Source: Crossiella sp. SN42
GTDB lineage: Bacteria; Actinomycetota; Actinomycetes; Mycobacteriales; Pseudonocardiaceae
Reading direction: 5' to 3'
Length of the DNA: 64,000 bases
Assembly: GCF_023897065.1 (NCBI RefSeq)
Contig: NZ_JAMHIV010000039.1
Coordinates: 37,667-101,666, forward strand
Shown: one piece after another, positions 32,782 to 40,926 of the stretch
How positions within the stretch are numbered: the stretch's first letter is position 1
Layout: the number at the start of each line of letters is the position of its first letter
Notes under the pieces: generated by a model
Told to the model about the DNA's origin: nothing
Databases searched by the model: none
Seen by the model: only the letters and a program-made list of their open reading frames with translations
Made by a program: the position numbers and the translations under genes

Positions 32782-33342
32782 TCACTCGCTGGCGGCGGAG
32801 CGGCGCGGGCCCTCGCCCAGCGCCTGCACCAGCTCCTGGCGCGCCCTGGCCACCCTCGACCGGATGGTGCCCACCGGGCAGCCGCACACCTCGGCCGCCT
32901 CGGCGTAGCCAAGGCCGATGACCTGCGTCAGCACGAACGCGGCCCGCTGGTCCTCGCCCAGCTCGCGCACGGCCAGCTGCAGCGCGACCGCCTCGTCCAC
33001 CCCCGGGGTGACCGGGGTGGCGCGCTCGGCGCTGTCCTGCCAGTCGACCCCGCCGGAGATCCGCGGCCGGGCCATCGCGGAGCGGATCTGGTCCACCGCG
33101 ACCCGGCGGGCGATGGAGAGCAGCCAGGTGCGGGCGTGGCTGCGGCCAGCGAAGCGGTGCACGCTGCGCAGCGCCCGGACAAAGGTCTCCTGGGTGAGGT
33201 CCTCGGCCTCCTCGCGGCCGGCCAGGTGCACCAGGAACCGCCAGACCTCGCGCTGGGTGGCCCGGATGAAGGACGCGGCCGCGACCTGGTCGCCCCGGCC
33301 GGCGGCCAGCGCCCACTCGGTGATCTGGGTGTCATCGGCCAT
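32782..33342 (-). CDS. sigC: ECF sigma factor, SigC-like
   Basis: A 186-residue extracytoplasmic-function sigma factor. Region 2 (about 22-90; FIRATQREVWRFLVHL, DLTQETFVRAL, ARTWLLSIARRVA) and region 4 (about 125-178; GYAEAAEVCGCPVGTIRSRV) resemble M. tuberculosis SigC in my memory of that protein, which has been linked to copper acquisition. A membrane anti-sigma factor lies divergently 70 bases away. The isonitrile synthase and P450 genes lie downstream in the same direction. ATG33342 is preferred over longer frames, as it gives the family's usual length. Confidence 0.88.
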   Translation of the reverse strand: MADDTQITEWALAAGRGDQVAAASFIRATQREVWRFLVHLAGREEAEDLTQETFVRALRSVHRFAGRSHARTWLLSIARRVAVDQIRSAMARPRISGGVDWQDSAERATPVTPGVDEAVALQLAVRELGEDQRAAFVLTQVIGLGYAEAAEVCGCPVGTIRSRVARARQELVQALGEGPRRSAASE

Positions 33343-33412
33343 GGCCGGAACTCTAACCACGAACAGGGGAACGGAGGGAACCGGACGAGGGTTCAGTCCG
33401 ACCTTGAAAGAC

Positions 33413-34153
33413 GTGGACTGCTCGAAGTACCAGGAGCTGCTCTCCGCGCGGCTGGACGGCGAGGAGCCGCCGCCCGCGGCGCGGCTGGACGCGCACCTGG
33501 ACACCTGTGAGGACTGTTCCGCCTGGTACGAGCGGGCGGCGCGGATCACCCGGCTGGCCAGGACCGGGGTGGCCGAGGCCGGGCCGGACCTGGTCGCCGC
33601 CGTGCTCGCCGAGGCCGCGCCGCGGCGCAGGGTGAGCCTGGTCGCGGCGCTGCGCTGGGCGCTGGGCCTGCTCGGCATCACCCAGGTCACGCTGGCCATG
33701 TCGGTCTTCCTCAGCCCCGGCGGCGGCGACCACCACGGCACGGGCCTGCTGGCGGCCGGCGCCACCCACCTCTCGCACGAGAGCGCGGCCTGGAACCTGG
33801 CGCTCGGGGTGGCCTTCGGCTGGGCGGCGCTGCGCACCCGGCAGGTGGCCGGGCTGGTGCCGGTGCTGGCCACGTTCGTGGTGGTGCTGTTCGGGGTGAG
33901 CCTGCTGGACCTGCTGCGCGGCGGGGTGGCGCCGACCAGGGTGGCCGCGCACCTGGTGGCGCTGGCCGGACTGGTGCTGATCGTGCTGCTGGCCCGCTTC
34001 GGCGGTTCCCGGCACCGGCCCGCGCCCGCCGACCTGGTCGAGGACGAGGACCAGGACATTCCGCCTGGTTTGTTTCCGGTTACTGATATTCCCCAACTGA
34101 AACGGGGACGTCCCGGCACCGCGAGTGCCGCGCACCGCAGGCACGTGGCCTGA
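33413..34153 (+). CDS. Zinc-finger (zf-HC2) membrane anti-sigma factor with histidine-bearing loop
   Basis: The 246-residue protein begins with a ZAS domain: Cys3, then His28-x3-Cys32-x2-Cys35. About four membrane helices follow (near 82-100, 125-142, 148-170 and 180-198). The loop after helix 1 carries His107-His108 and His119/His122 (GGGDHHGTG, THLSHE), a possible metal site outside the membrane. It should sequester the SigC-like factor encoded divergently. GTG33413 gives the common MDCxxYQELLSARLDGE start; TTG33404 is an alternative. Its stop is three bases before the MFS gene, so anti-sigma and exporter share an operon. Confidence 0.82.
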   Translation: MDCSKYQELLSARLDGEEPPPAARLDAHLDTCEDCSAWYERAARITRLARTGVAEAGPDLVAAVLAEAAPRRRVSLVAALRWALGLLGITQVTLAMSVFLSPGGGDHHGTGLLAAGATHLSHESAAWNLALGVAFGWAALRTRQVAGLVPVLATFVVVLFGVSLLDLLRGGVAPTRVAAHLVALAGLVLIVLLARFGGSRHRPAPADLVEDEDQDIPPGLFPVTDIPQLKRGRPGTASAAHRRHVA

Positions 34154-34156
34154 TTG

Positions 34157-35509
34157 ATGCGTGAAATTCACCAGCGTAATCAATGGTCGCTGGTGTTCGC
34201 CGCCGGAATGGTCGCGTTCACCTCGCTGTTGACGATGAACAGTGTGAACATCGCGTTACCGACGATGCAACACGAATTTGACGTGCCGCCCAGCGCGGCG
34301 CAATGGATCGTGCTCGCCTATCAGCTGCCGTTGATCGCGCTGGTGCTGCCCAGCGGCCGCTGGCTGGACCTGGTCGGCCCCCGGCCCGCGCTGGCGCTGG
34401 CGGTCGGCGGGTTCGCGCTGACCAGCGTGGCCGCCGCGGCCGCCGGTGAGTTCGCGGTGCTGGTGCCGGTGCGGGTCCTGCAAGGCTGCTTCGGCGCGCT
34501 GATGCTCGCGCTGACCCCGGCGCTGGCCGGCCGCGCGGTCCGGCCGGAGGCCAGGGCGCGGGCGATGAGCGTGCTGGCCACGCTCGGCCCACTGGGCGCG
34601 CTCACCGGTCCCGCGCTCGGCGGCCTGCTGCTGGAGTCCTTCGGCTGGCCCGCGGTGTTCCTGCTGAACGTGCCGATCTGCTTGCTGGTGCTGGGAATCG
34701 GCCTGCGCGCGATCCCGGCCGGGCGTCCCTTGTGCCTGCCGGACCGGAGCTGGCTGACCGAGGCCGCGCTGGTCGCGGGCGCGGTGAGCGCGGTGCTGCT
34801 CGGGGTGAGCTTCGCGGCCACCGACGGCCTGCCCTGGCTCGGCCTGCTGCTGCTCGCGGCGCCGCTGTTCCTATTGTGGCGCAAGCGTTCCACCAGTGCC
34901 GAGGTGCTGGAGCTGCTGCGCCGCCCGGGAATGGCCGGTCCGCACCTGACCTTGCTGGGCATCGGCCTGGCCTTCGCCGCGATGAACCTGGTCCTGCCGT
35001 TCTACCTGCAACGGGTGCTGCACGTCGACGCCGCCACCACCGGGCTGACCGTGCTGGCCTTCCCGGTGGGCATGGTGCTGGCCGGACCGCTGGGCGGGGT
35101 GCTCGGTGACCGCTGGGGGGCCCGCCGCACCGGCCTGCTCGGCGTGGCCGTGGTGGCCGCCGGCCTGCTGCTGGTGCTGCCGCTTTCCGAGTCCTGGCAA
35201 CCGGTCGACCTGGCCTGGCGGCTGCTCGCGGCCGGGCTGGGCATGGGCCTCTACGGCGGTCCGGTGCAGTCCCTGGCCATCGGGGCCGCGCCGCGGAGCC
35301 GGATCGCGACCACCGCGGCGACCATCCAGCTGGCCCGCGGCATCGGGTTCGCGCTCGGTCCGGCGCTGGCCACCACGCTGTGGGCGGCCAGCGGCTACAC
35401 CCTCTCCGGGATGCGACTGGGACTGGGTCTCGCGGTACTGGCGGCCGCGGCGACGCTGCCCGCGCTGACGCTGTCCCGGCCGAAGGTCGCGGTGGTCAGC
35501 CCGCGGTGA
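34157..35509 (+). CDS. MFS drug/metabolite exporter (DHA2-like)
   Basis: The 450-residue protein has 12-14 hydrophobic helices and major-facilitator motifs: MNSVNIALPTMQ in helix 1, GRWLDLVGPRPAL for motif A and LGPLGALTGPALGGLLLES for the antiporter motif C. Such proteins expel drugs or natural products with proton entry. Linked to the anti-sigma gene by three bases, it may export an isonitrile metallophore (inference). Start at ATG34157; TTG34154 would add one residue. Its 3' end overlaps the TetR gene by 14 bases. Confidence 0.9.
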   Translation: MREIHQRNQWSLVFAAGMVAFTSLLTMNSVNIALPTMQHEFDVPPSAAQWIVLAYQLPLIALVLPSGRWLDLVGPRPALALAVGGFALTSVAAAAAGEFAVLVPVRVLQGCFGALMLALTPALAGRAVRPEARARAMSVLATLGPLGALTGPALGGLLLESFGWPAVFLLNVPICLLVLGIGLRAIPAGRPLCLPDRSWLTEAALVAGAVSAVLLGVSFAATDGLPWLGLLLLAAPLFLLWRKRSTSAEVLELLRRPGMAGPHLTLLGIGLAFAAMNLVLPFYLQRVLHVDAATTGLTVLAFPVGMVLAGPLGGVLGDRWGARRTGLLGVAVVAAGLLLVLPLSESWQPVDLAWRLLAAGLGMGLYGGPVQSLAIGAAPRSRIATTAATIQLARGIGFALGPALATTLWAASGYTLSGMRLGLGLAVLAAAATLPALTLSRPKVAVVSPR

Positions 35510-36116
35510 GGTAGCGCGTGAGCATGGCCACCAGCTCATGCTCCAGGCGGTCGAGGTCGATCGGGCTGGGCGCGCCGATCTGCTGGTGCACCACCAGTTC
35601 CACCGTGGAGACCACCAGCCTGGCCGCGGTCTCGGTGTCGGCCACCGTGACCTCGGGGTGCTGGTCGAGCAGGTCGCGGGCGAAGGCCACCAGGTCCCGC
35701 TCCTGCCGCTCGATCTTGGCCAGCAGCTCCGGCGAGCGGGGCGCCTGCTCGAACATCACCCTGAGCAGCTGCGGGTCCTCGCGGTGGTTCTCGATCGCGG
35801 TGCGCACGAACACCCGGAGGATCTCCTCGATCGAGCGCGGCAGCTCGGCCTGGGTGCTCAGCCGGGTGGCGGTGATCCCGGCGTCCAGGTGCCTGCTCAC
35901 CAGCTCCAGCAGGATCGCGTCCTTGTTCGGGTAGTACTGGTACAGCGAGCCGATGGAGATCCGGGCGCGCTCGGCGATCCGGTTCGTGGTGCCCGCGGCG
36001 TAGCCGTGTTCGGCGAAAACCTGAGCAGCCGCGGTGAGGATCCGCTGCCGGGTCAGCTCGGCCCTGGCCTGGCGGGGCTGTTTGCGCGGGTGGAGACGGC
36101 GCCGCTCCGACGTCAT
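35496..36116 (-). CDS. TetR/AcrR-family repressor
   Basis: The 206-residue protein has the TetR helix-turn-helix at about 22-68 (ILTAAAQVFAEHGYAAGTT, IAERARISIGSLYQYYPNKD) and a ligand-binding C-terminal domain. Convergent with the MFS gene and divergent from the siderophore-interacting protein gene, it could control either. The AT-rich stretch at 36160-36182 (TTATTGCTCATAATA) between it and the flavoprotein gene is the likely operator and promoter zone. Confidence 0.9.
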   Translation of the reverse strand: MTSERRRLHPRKQPRQARAELTRQRILTAAAQVFAEHGYAAGTTNRIAERARISIGSLYQYYPNKDAILLELVSRHLDAGITATRLSTQAELPRSIEEILRVFVRTAIENHREDPQLLRVMFEQAPRSPELLAKIERQERDLVAFARDLLDQHPEVTVADTETAARLVVSTVELVVHQQIGAPSPIDLDRLEHELVAMLTRYLTAG

Positions 36117-36211
36117 GGCACCTCCTGGTCAGCGGGACGAAAGCGAGTAGACCACGAACTGAGTTATTGCTCATAATAGCGCTCTGACCTGCGAAAACCC
36201 AGATTGGTGCC

Positions 36212-37018
36212 GTGATGCTGCGCAAAGTCCACAAGTCGGCCGCCCGCAAGATGATCACCCTGGAGGTGCTGGGCCGGACCACGCTGAGCCCGCACTTCGT
36301 CTCCGTCACCCTCGGCGGCCCCGAGCTGGCGCACCTGGAGTCCTCCGGGTTCGACCAGGGCGTGCGCCTGTTCTTTCCGCGCGAAGGGCAGTCCGGCCTG
36401 CGGATGCCCACGCTGTCCAGCGAGGCCTGGCTGGCCGAGTTCATGCTGCTGCCCAAGACGCGCAGGCCCTGGGTGCGCAACCTGACCATCCGCCGGTTCC
36501 GGCCCGAGCGAAGTGAGATCGACATCGAGTTCGCGGTGCACGGCGACTCGCCGATGTCGCGGTGGGTGCGCCGGGTCCAGCCCGGCGACCCGGCCGGGAT
36601 CTTCGACATCGGCCGCACCTACCTGCCCGCCGCGCACGCGCGGTGGCAGCTCCTGGTCGCCGACGAGAGCGCGCTGCCCGCCACCCTGTCGATCCTGGAA
36701 CAGGCCCCGGAAACCCTGACCGCACAGGTGTTCCTGGAGGTGCCCGAGGCCGCGGACATCCGCGCGGACCTCACCGCGCCACCCGGAGTTCGAGTGCACT
36801 GGCTGCCACGCACGGACCCGCACCAGCGGCCGGGCGTGCTCGCGCTGGACACCGTCCGCGCGGCCGAGCTGCCGCCGGGCCCCTGCTACGCCTGGGTCGC
36901 CGGGGAGTCGAAGCTGGCCACCGGGCTGCGCCGGCACCTGGTCGGCGACCGCGGCCTGGCCAAGCCGGACATCGGCTTCGTCGGGTACTGGCGGCACGGC
37001 CGGTCCAGCCCCGGCTGA
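36212..37018 (+). CDS. Siderophore-interacting protein (FAD-dependent ferric reductase)
   Basis: The 268-residue protein matches the SIP/ViuB family, cytoplasmic flavoproteins that reduce ferric siderophores to free the iron. RNLTIRRFRPE (160s in ORF order, about residues 89-99) is the FAD-binding RxYTxR-type motif, altered at the aromatic position; DSPMSRWVRRVQPGDPAGI follows, and the C-terminus GFVGYWRHGR is the family signature. GTG36212 or ATG36215 may start it; the ribosome site is weak. The iron-box-controlled DUF2218 gene lies just downstream. Confidence 0.9.
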   Translation: MMLRKVHKSAARKMITLEVLGRTTLSPHFVSVTLGGPELAHLESSGFDQGVRLFFPREGQSGLRMPTLSSEAWLAEFMLLPKTRRPWVRNLTIRRFRPERSEIDIEFAVHGDSPMSRWVRRVQPGDPAGIFDIGRTYLPAAHARWQLLVADESALPATLSILEQAPETLTAQVFLEVPEAADIRADLTAPPGVRVHWLPRTDPHQRPGVLALDTVRAAELPPGPCYAWVAGESKLATGLRRHLVGDRGLAKPDIGFVGYWRHGRSSPG

Positions 37019-37023
37019 ATAAC

Positions 37024-37055
37024 TAAGGTAAACCTAACAAGTCTTTAGCTATGCT
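37024..37055 (+). promoter_or_regulatory. Iron box (DmdR/IdeR type) and -10 element before the DUF2218 gene
   Basis: TAAGGTAAACCTAACAAGT (37024-37042) agrees with TWAGGTWAGSCTWACCTWA at 14 of 19 positions, nearly all in the left part. TATGCT (37050-37055) ends six bases before ATG37062, so the transcript would be leaderless and the box overlaps the -35 zone, where a bound repressor would block it when iron is plentiful. Confidence 0.65.
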
Positions 37056-37061
37056 CAGGAC

Positions 37062-37361
37062 ATGACAACTTCACTGCTCAGCGCCGAGGCCGCGGTCAGC
37101 ACCGACCGCCCCTCGCGCTACCTCACCCAGCTGTGCAAGCACTTCGCGCACAAGATCGAGGCCGCCGAGTTCTCCGAGGAACGCGGCGACCTCACCTTCG
37201 GCGCCGGCAAGGCCGAGCTGACCGCCGAGACCGGCATCCTGCGCCTGCGCGTGCACGCCGACTCCGAGGAGAACCTGGAGCGGATGCAGCACGTGGTGGG
37301 CAGCCACCTGGTGCGCTTCGACCAGCGCGACGAGCTCGCGGTGGACTGGTCCCGCGTCTAG
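37062..37361 (+). CDS. DUF2218-family protein
   Basis: A 99-residue protein of the DUF2218 family: RYLTQLCKHFAHKIEA at 19-34 and LERMQHVVGSHLVRF near 73-87 are conserved features. Biochemical function is unknown; these genes often sit beside siderophore-interacting protein genes and under iron control, as here. Three His and one Cys could contribute to metal binding. The end overlaps the convergent thioesterase gene by four bases. Confidence 0.9.
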   Translation: MTTSLLSAEAAVSTDRPSRYLTQLCKHFAHKIEAAEFSEERGDLTFGAGKAELTAETGILRLRVHADSEENLERMQHVVGSHLVRFDQRDELAVDWSRV

Positions 37362-38317
37362 AGCGGGGATTCGGTGGCCAGCCGCATGAGGCCTTCCTGC
37401 ACGACCGTGGCGACGAGCTGGCCGTCGGCCGAGAAGAACCGGCCGGTGGCGAGCCCGCGCCCGCCCGAGGCGCTCGGCGAGACGCAGTCGTAGAGCAGCC
37501 ACTCGTCGGCGCGGAACGGCCGGTGGAACCACATCGCGTGGTCCAGGCTGGCGCCGATCACGCCGTCGGAGCCCCAGTTCAGGCCGTGCCTGGCCAGCAC
37601 CCCGTCGAGCAGGGTCATGTCCGAGCAGTAGGCCAGCAGGCACACGTGCAGCAGGTCGTCGTCCGGCACCTTGCCGTCGGCGCGCATCCACACCTGGTTG
37701 TTGGCCTGCTCGCGCGGGCCGGAGTCCTTGGACACCCACGGCGGGTCGGTCACGTATCGAACGTCGATCGGCCTGGGCATGGTCGCCCACGCCTTGAGCT
37801 GCTCGCGGTAGGGCGCGGTGCGCTCGGCATACGTCGGCAGGGTCTCCGGCGCCGGCACCTTCGGCATCTCGGTGGCGTGCTCCAGACCCTCCTCGACCAC
37901 CTGGAAGGAGGCGGACAGCGAGAAGATCGCCTTGCCGTGCTGCACGGCCACCACGCGGCGGGTGGTGAAGGAGCGGCCGTCCCGGATCCGGTCCACCTCG
38001 TAGACGATCGGCACCCTGGGGTCGCCGCCGCGGATGAAGTAGGCGTGCAGCGAGTGCACCTTGCGCTCCGACGGCACCGTGCGGCCCGCGGCGACCAGCG
38101 CCTGACCGGCGACCTGACCACCGAACACCCTGGTCGGCGAGATCGAGGGACTGACCCCGCGGAAGATGTTCTCCTCGATCTTCTCCAGGTCGAGCAGCGC
38201 GACCAGGCGGTCGAGGATCGGCTGGCCGTGCGGCACTCCGTCCAGGGCCAGGGGCGCGGGGTGCGCTCCCTGGGCCCCGGTCGGATCGGCGGCTGCGGCG
38301 CGGGCTGCCTCAGTCAC
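37358..38317 (-). CDS. tesB: Acyl-CoA thioesterase II (TesB family)
   Basis: The 319-residue double-hotdog thioesterase hydrolyses acyl-CoA to free acid and CoA. The first hotdog has RVFGGQVAGQALVAA and HSLHAYFIRGGD; the second has SLDHAMWFHRPFRADEWLLYD, with the Asp-His motif of the active site, and the C-terminal SADGQLVATVVQEGLMR. It lies 42 bases downstream of pyruvate kinase in the same direction. The first 25 residues (Ala/Pro-rich) precede the conserved start. Confidence 0.93.
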   Translation of the reverse strand: MTEAARAAAADPTGAQGAHPAPLALDGVPHGQPILDRLVALLDLEKIEENIFRGVSPSISPTRVFGGQVAGQALVAAGRTVPSERKVHSLHAYFIRGGDPRVPIVYEVDRIRDGRSFTTRRVVAVQHGKAIFSLSASFQVVEEGLEHATEMPKVPAPETLPTYAERTAPYREQLKAWATMPRPIDVRYVTDPPWVSKDSGPREQANNQVWMRADGKVPDDDLLHVCLLAYCSDMTLLDGVLARHGLNWGSDGVIGASLDHAMWFHRPFRADEWLLYDCVSPSASGGRGLATGRFFSADGQLVATVVQEGLMRLATESPL

Positions 38318-38359
38318 GTCTAGACACTCCCCATCGGGCGCTAGGCCCAGGTGAGTGAC

Positions 38360-39790
38360 CTACGCGTGGTCCTCTTCACCCAGGCGGTGTACGCGGATGA
38401 GGTTAGTCGAGCCCACGGTCCCGGGCGGGGAACCTGCGACGATGACCACAAGGTCACCCTCCTGGTACCGGCCGATGGACAGCATCGCCTGGTCGCACTG
38501 GCGGACCATGGCGTCGGTGGAGTCCACCTCGGGCACCAGGAAGGTCTCCACGCCCCAGCTCAGCGACAGCTGGCTGCGCACCTCGGCCTCCGGGGTGAAG
38601 GCCAGCAGCGGCAGCGTGGTGTGCAGGCGGGCCAGCCGCCGCACGGTGTCACCGGACTGGGTGAAGGCGACCAGAGCCTTGGCGTTGAGGCGCTCGCCGA
38701 TGTCGCGGGCGGCGTAGGAGATCACGCCGCGCTTGGTCCTGGGCACGTGCGTCAGCGGCGGGACCGTGTCCGTGGTGGTCTCGGTCTCGACGTACCGGAC
38801 GATCCGCGCCATGGTCTCGACGGTCTCGATCGGGTAGCGCCCGACGCTGGTCTCCCCGGAGAGCATGACCGCGTCCGCGCCATCGAGCACCGCGTTGGCC
38901 ACGTCGGAGGCCTCGGCCCTGGTGGGGCGCGAGTTCTGGATCATCGAGTCCAGCATCTGGGTGGCCACGATGACCGGCTTGGCGTTCTCGCGCGCGATCT
39001 GCACCGCCCGCTTCTGCACCACCGGCACGTGCTCCAGCGGCAGCTCCACGCCCAGGTCGCCGCGGGCCACCATGATGCCGTCGAAGGCCAGCACGACGGC
39101 CTCCAGGTTGTCGACCGCCTCCGGCTTCTCCAGCTTGGCGATCACCGGCAGCCTGCCGTTGCCGACCCGGTCCATCACCTGGTGCACCAGGTCGATGTCG
39201 GCGGGCGAGCGCACGAAGGACAGGGCGATGAAGTCCACGCGCAGGCTGAGCGCGAACTCCAGGTCCTCGATGTCCTTCTCGCTCAGCGCGGGCACGGAGA
39301 CGTCCATGCCGGGCAGGGAGATGCCCTTGTTGTCGCTGACCGTGCCGCCCTCGGTCACGTCGCAGACCACGTCCTGGCCCTCGACGCCGACCACGGTCAG
39401 CCCGACCTTGCCGTCGTCGACCAGCATGCGGTCGCCCGGCTTGGCGTCCTCGGCCAGCCCCTTGTAGGTGGTGGAGACGCGGTCGTGCGTGCCCGCGATG
39501 TCCTCGACCGTGATGCGCACCCGGTCACCGGTGCGCCATTCGACCGGCCCGTTGGCGAAACGCCCGAGCCTGATCTTGGGTCCTTGCAGGTCGGCCATGA
39601 TGCCGACCGCCTTGCCGGCCTCGTCACTGGCCTGGCGCACGATGTCGTAGATCTGCTTGTGGTCGGCATGGGTGCCGTGACTGAAGTTCAGCCGGGCGAC
39701 GTCCATGCCAGCGGCAACCAGGTCGCGCACCTTCTCAGGGGTCCCCGTAGCGGGCCCCATCGTACAGACGATCTTCGCTCGTCGGCTCAC
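38360..39790 (-). CDS. pyk: Pyruvate kinase
   Basis: A full-length 476-residue pyruvate kinase making ATP and pyruvate from phosphoenolpyruvate. RRAKIVCTMGPAT at the start, VARLNFSHGTHADH, the Lys in VIAKLEKPEAV, MVARGDLGVELP, and the effector-side C-domain (VSGETSVGRYPIE as LSGETSVGRYP) are intact. GTG39790 gives the normal N-terminus, although no clear ribosome site is seen. A 16-bp palindrome lies between it and the divergent VanZ-like gene. Confidence 0.97.
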   Translation of the reverse strand: MSRRAKIVCTMGPATGTPEKVRDLVAAGMDVARLNFSHGTHADHKQIYDIVRQASDEAGKAVGIMADLQGPKIRLGRFANGPVEWRTGDRVRITVEDIAGTHDRVSTTYKGLAEDAKPGDRMLVDDGKVGLTVVGVEGQDVVCDVTEGGTVSDNKGISLPGMDVSVPALSEKDIEDLEFALSLRVDFIALSFVRSPADIDLVHQVMDRVGNGRLPVIAKLEKPEAVDNLEAVVLAFDGIMVARGDLGVELPLEHVPVVQKRAVQIARENAKPVIVATQMLDSMIQNSRPTRAEASDVANAVLDGADAVMLSGETSVGRYPIETVETMARIVRYVETETTTDTVPPLTHVPRTKRGVISYAARDIGERLNAKALVAFTQSGDTVRRLARLHTTLPLLAFTPEAEVRSQLSLSWGVETFLVPEVDSTDAMVRQCDQAMLSIGRYQEGDLVVIVAGSPPGTVGSTNLIRVHRLGEEDHA

Positions 39791-39814
39791 GGTCTAGGAG
39801 CTTAGCTCGCTGCT

Positions 39815-39830
39815 GTACCGATCACGGTAC
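39815..39830. promoter_or_regulatory. Palindrome in the divergent pyk/vanZ region
   Basis: GTACCG (39815-39820) and CGGTAC (39825-39830) flank ATCA, and CCGAT recurs just after. The site lies 25 bases before pyk and 45 bases before the VanZ-like gene, where one regulator could control both. No known consensus fits. Confidence 0.4.
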
Positions 39831-39874
39831 CGATACGGGAACTTGTCCACCTTGTTCCGGCAAGATGAAGAACT

Positions 39875-40264
39875 GTGCGTCAAGCGAACGTTCGGGTGTT
39901 CCCTTTTGTCGCCGCCGCGCTACTGAGCGTTGTGGTTCTGTTCACTCCGGCGTCAGGTGTGCCATCCGCGCCGCCCGGCACGGACAAAGTGATCCACTTC
40001 AGCCTGTTCGCGCTACTGGCGGTCACCGGGCTGCTCGCCAGGTTCCCGCCGCGGCCGCTGGTCTTCGGACTCATCGGCTGGGCCGGGCTCTCCGAGTGGC
40101 TCCAGGCGGTGCTGCCGATCGGCCGGACCGGCGGCGTGCCGGACGCGGTCGCCGACCTGCTCGGCGTCGCGGCGGCGGTGACGCTGTGGTTCTGGGTGCG
40201 ACGACTGCGGAGTTCCCGGCGCCGTTCGGGTTCAGTCGATCGGGGGAATGTTTCGGGCGAGTGA
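39875..40264 (+). CDS. VanZ-like small membrane protein
   Basis: The 129-residue protein has four hydrophobic segments and the VanZ pattern: DKVIHFSLFALLAV, the SEWLQ motif with conserved Glu-Gln, and DAVADLLGVAAAV before a last helix. VanZ-type proteins are linked to glycopeptide or envelope stress tolerance, but function is not settled. The tail is Arg/Ser-rich. It ends 63 bases before ureA. Confidence 0.85.
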   Translation: MRQANVRVFPFVAAALLSVVVLFTPASGVPSAPPGTDKVIHFSLFALLAVTGLLARFPPRPLVFGLIGWAGLSEWLQAVLPIGRTGGVPDAVADLLGVAAAVTLWFWVRRLRSSRRRSGSVDRGNVSGE

Positions 40265-40327
40265 ACTCCGCGCCGGGCGGGACCGGGTTCGTTGGCCGGG
40301 AGCCGATCACCGCCTAGGTTCTGAAGG

Positions 40328-40630
40328 ATGCGTCTGTCGCCCCGCGAGCAGGAGAAGTTGCTCGTCCACGTGGCCGCCGACCTGGCGGCCCGGCGCCGCG
40401 CCAGAGGGCTGCGGCTCAACCATCCCGAGGCGGTCGCCCTGCTCAGCTCGCACGTCCTGGAGGGCGCGCGGGACGGCCGCACGGTCGCCGAGCTGATGGA
40501 GTCCGGCCGTTCCGTGCTGACCAGGGCGGACGTCCTGGAGGGGGTGCCGGAGATGCTGCACTCGGTGCAGGTCGAGGCGACCTTCCCGGACGGCACCAAG
40601 CTGGTCACCATCCACGAGCCGATCCCGTGA
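40328..40630 (+). CDS. ureA: Urease gamma subunit
   Basis: The 100-residue subunit has the typical [20 protein letters not shown] start, [24 protein letters not shown] and [19 protein letters not shown] read in parts. It packs with UreB and UreC to form the nickel enzyme that hydrolyses urea to ammonia and carbamate. GAAGG precedes ATG. The stop overlaps ureB by four bases. Confidence 0.97.
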   Translation: MRLSPREQEKLLVHVAADLAARRRARGLRLNHPEAVALLSSHVLEGARDGRTVAELMESGRSVLTRADVLEGVPEMLHSVQVEATFPDGTKLVTIHEPIP

Positions 40631-40926
40631 TCCCCGGCGAGGTCTTCCCGGCGCAGGGCCGGATCGAGCTGAACGAGGGCGCGCCCCGGCTGCGGCTGCG
40701 GGTGGCCAACACCGGCGACCGGCCGGCCCAGGTCGGCTCGCACTACCACTTCGCCGAGGTCAACTCCGCGCTGGAGTTCGACCGGGCCGCCGCCCAGGGT
40801 CACCGGCTGGACATCCCGGCGGGCACCTCGGTGCGGTTCGAGCCGGGCGTGGTGCGCGAGGTGGACCTGGTGCCGCTGGCCGGCAGGCGCGTGGTGCCCG
40901 GCCTGAGCCTGAGGAGGCCGGAGTGA
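40627..40926 (+). CDS. ureB: Urease beta subunit
   Basis: The 99-residue subunit has [37 protein letters not shown] and GTSVRFEPG, all typical of UreB. GTG40627 overlaps the ureA stop, and the stop overlaps the ureC start (GTGA), giving coupled translation of the three structural subunits. Confidence 0.97.
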   Translation: MIPGEVFPAQGRIELNEGAPRLRLRVANTGDRPAQVGSHYHFAEVNSALEFDRAAAQGHRLDIPAGTSVRFEPGVVREVDLVPLAGRRVVPGLSLRRPE

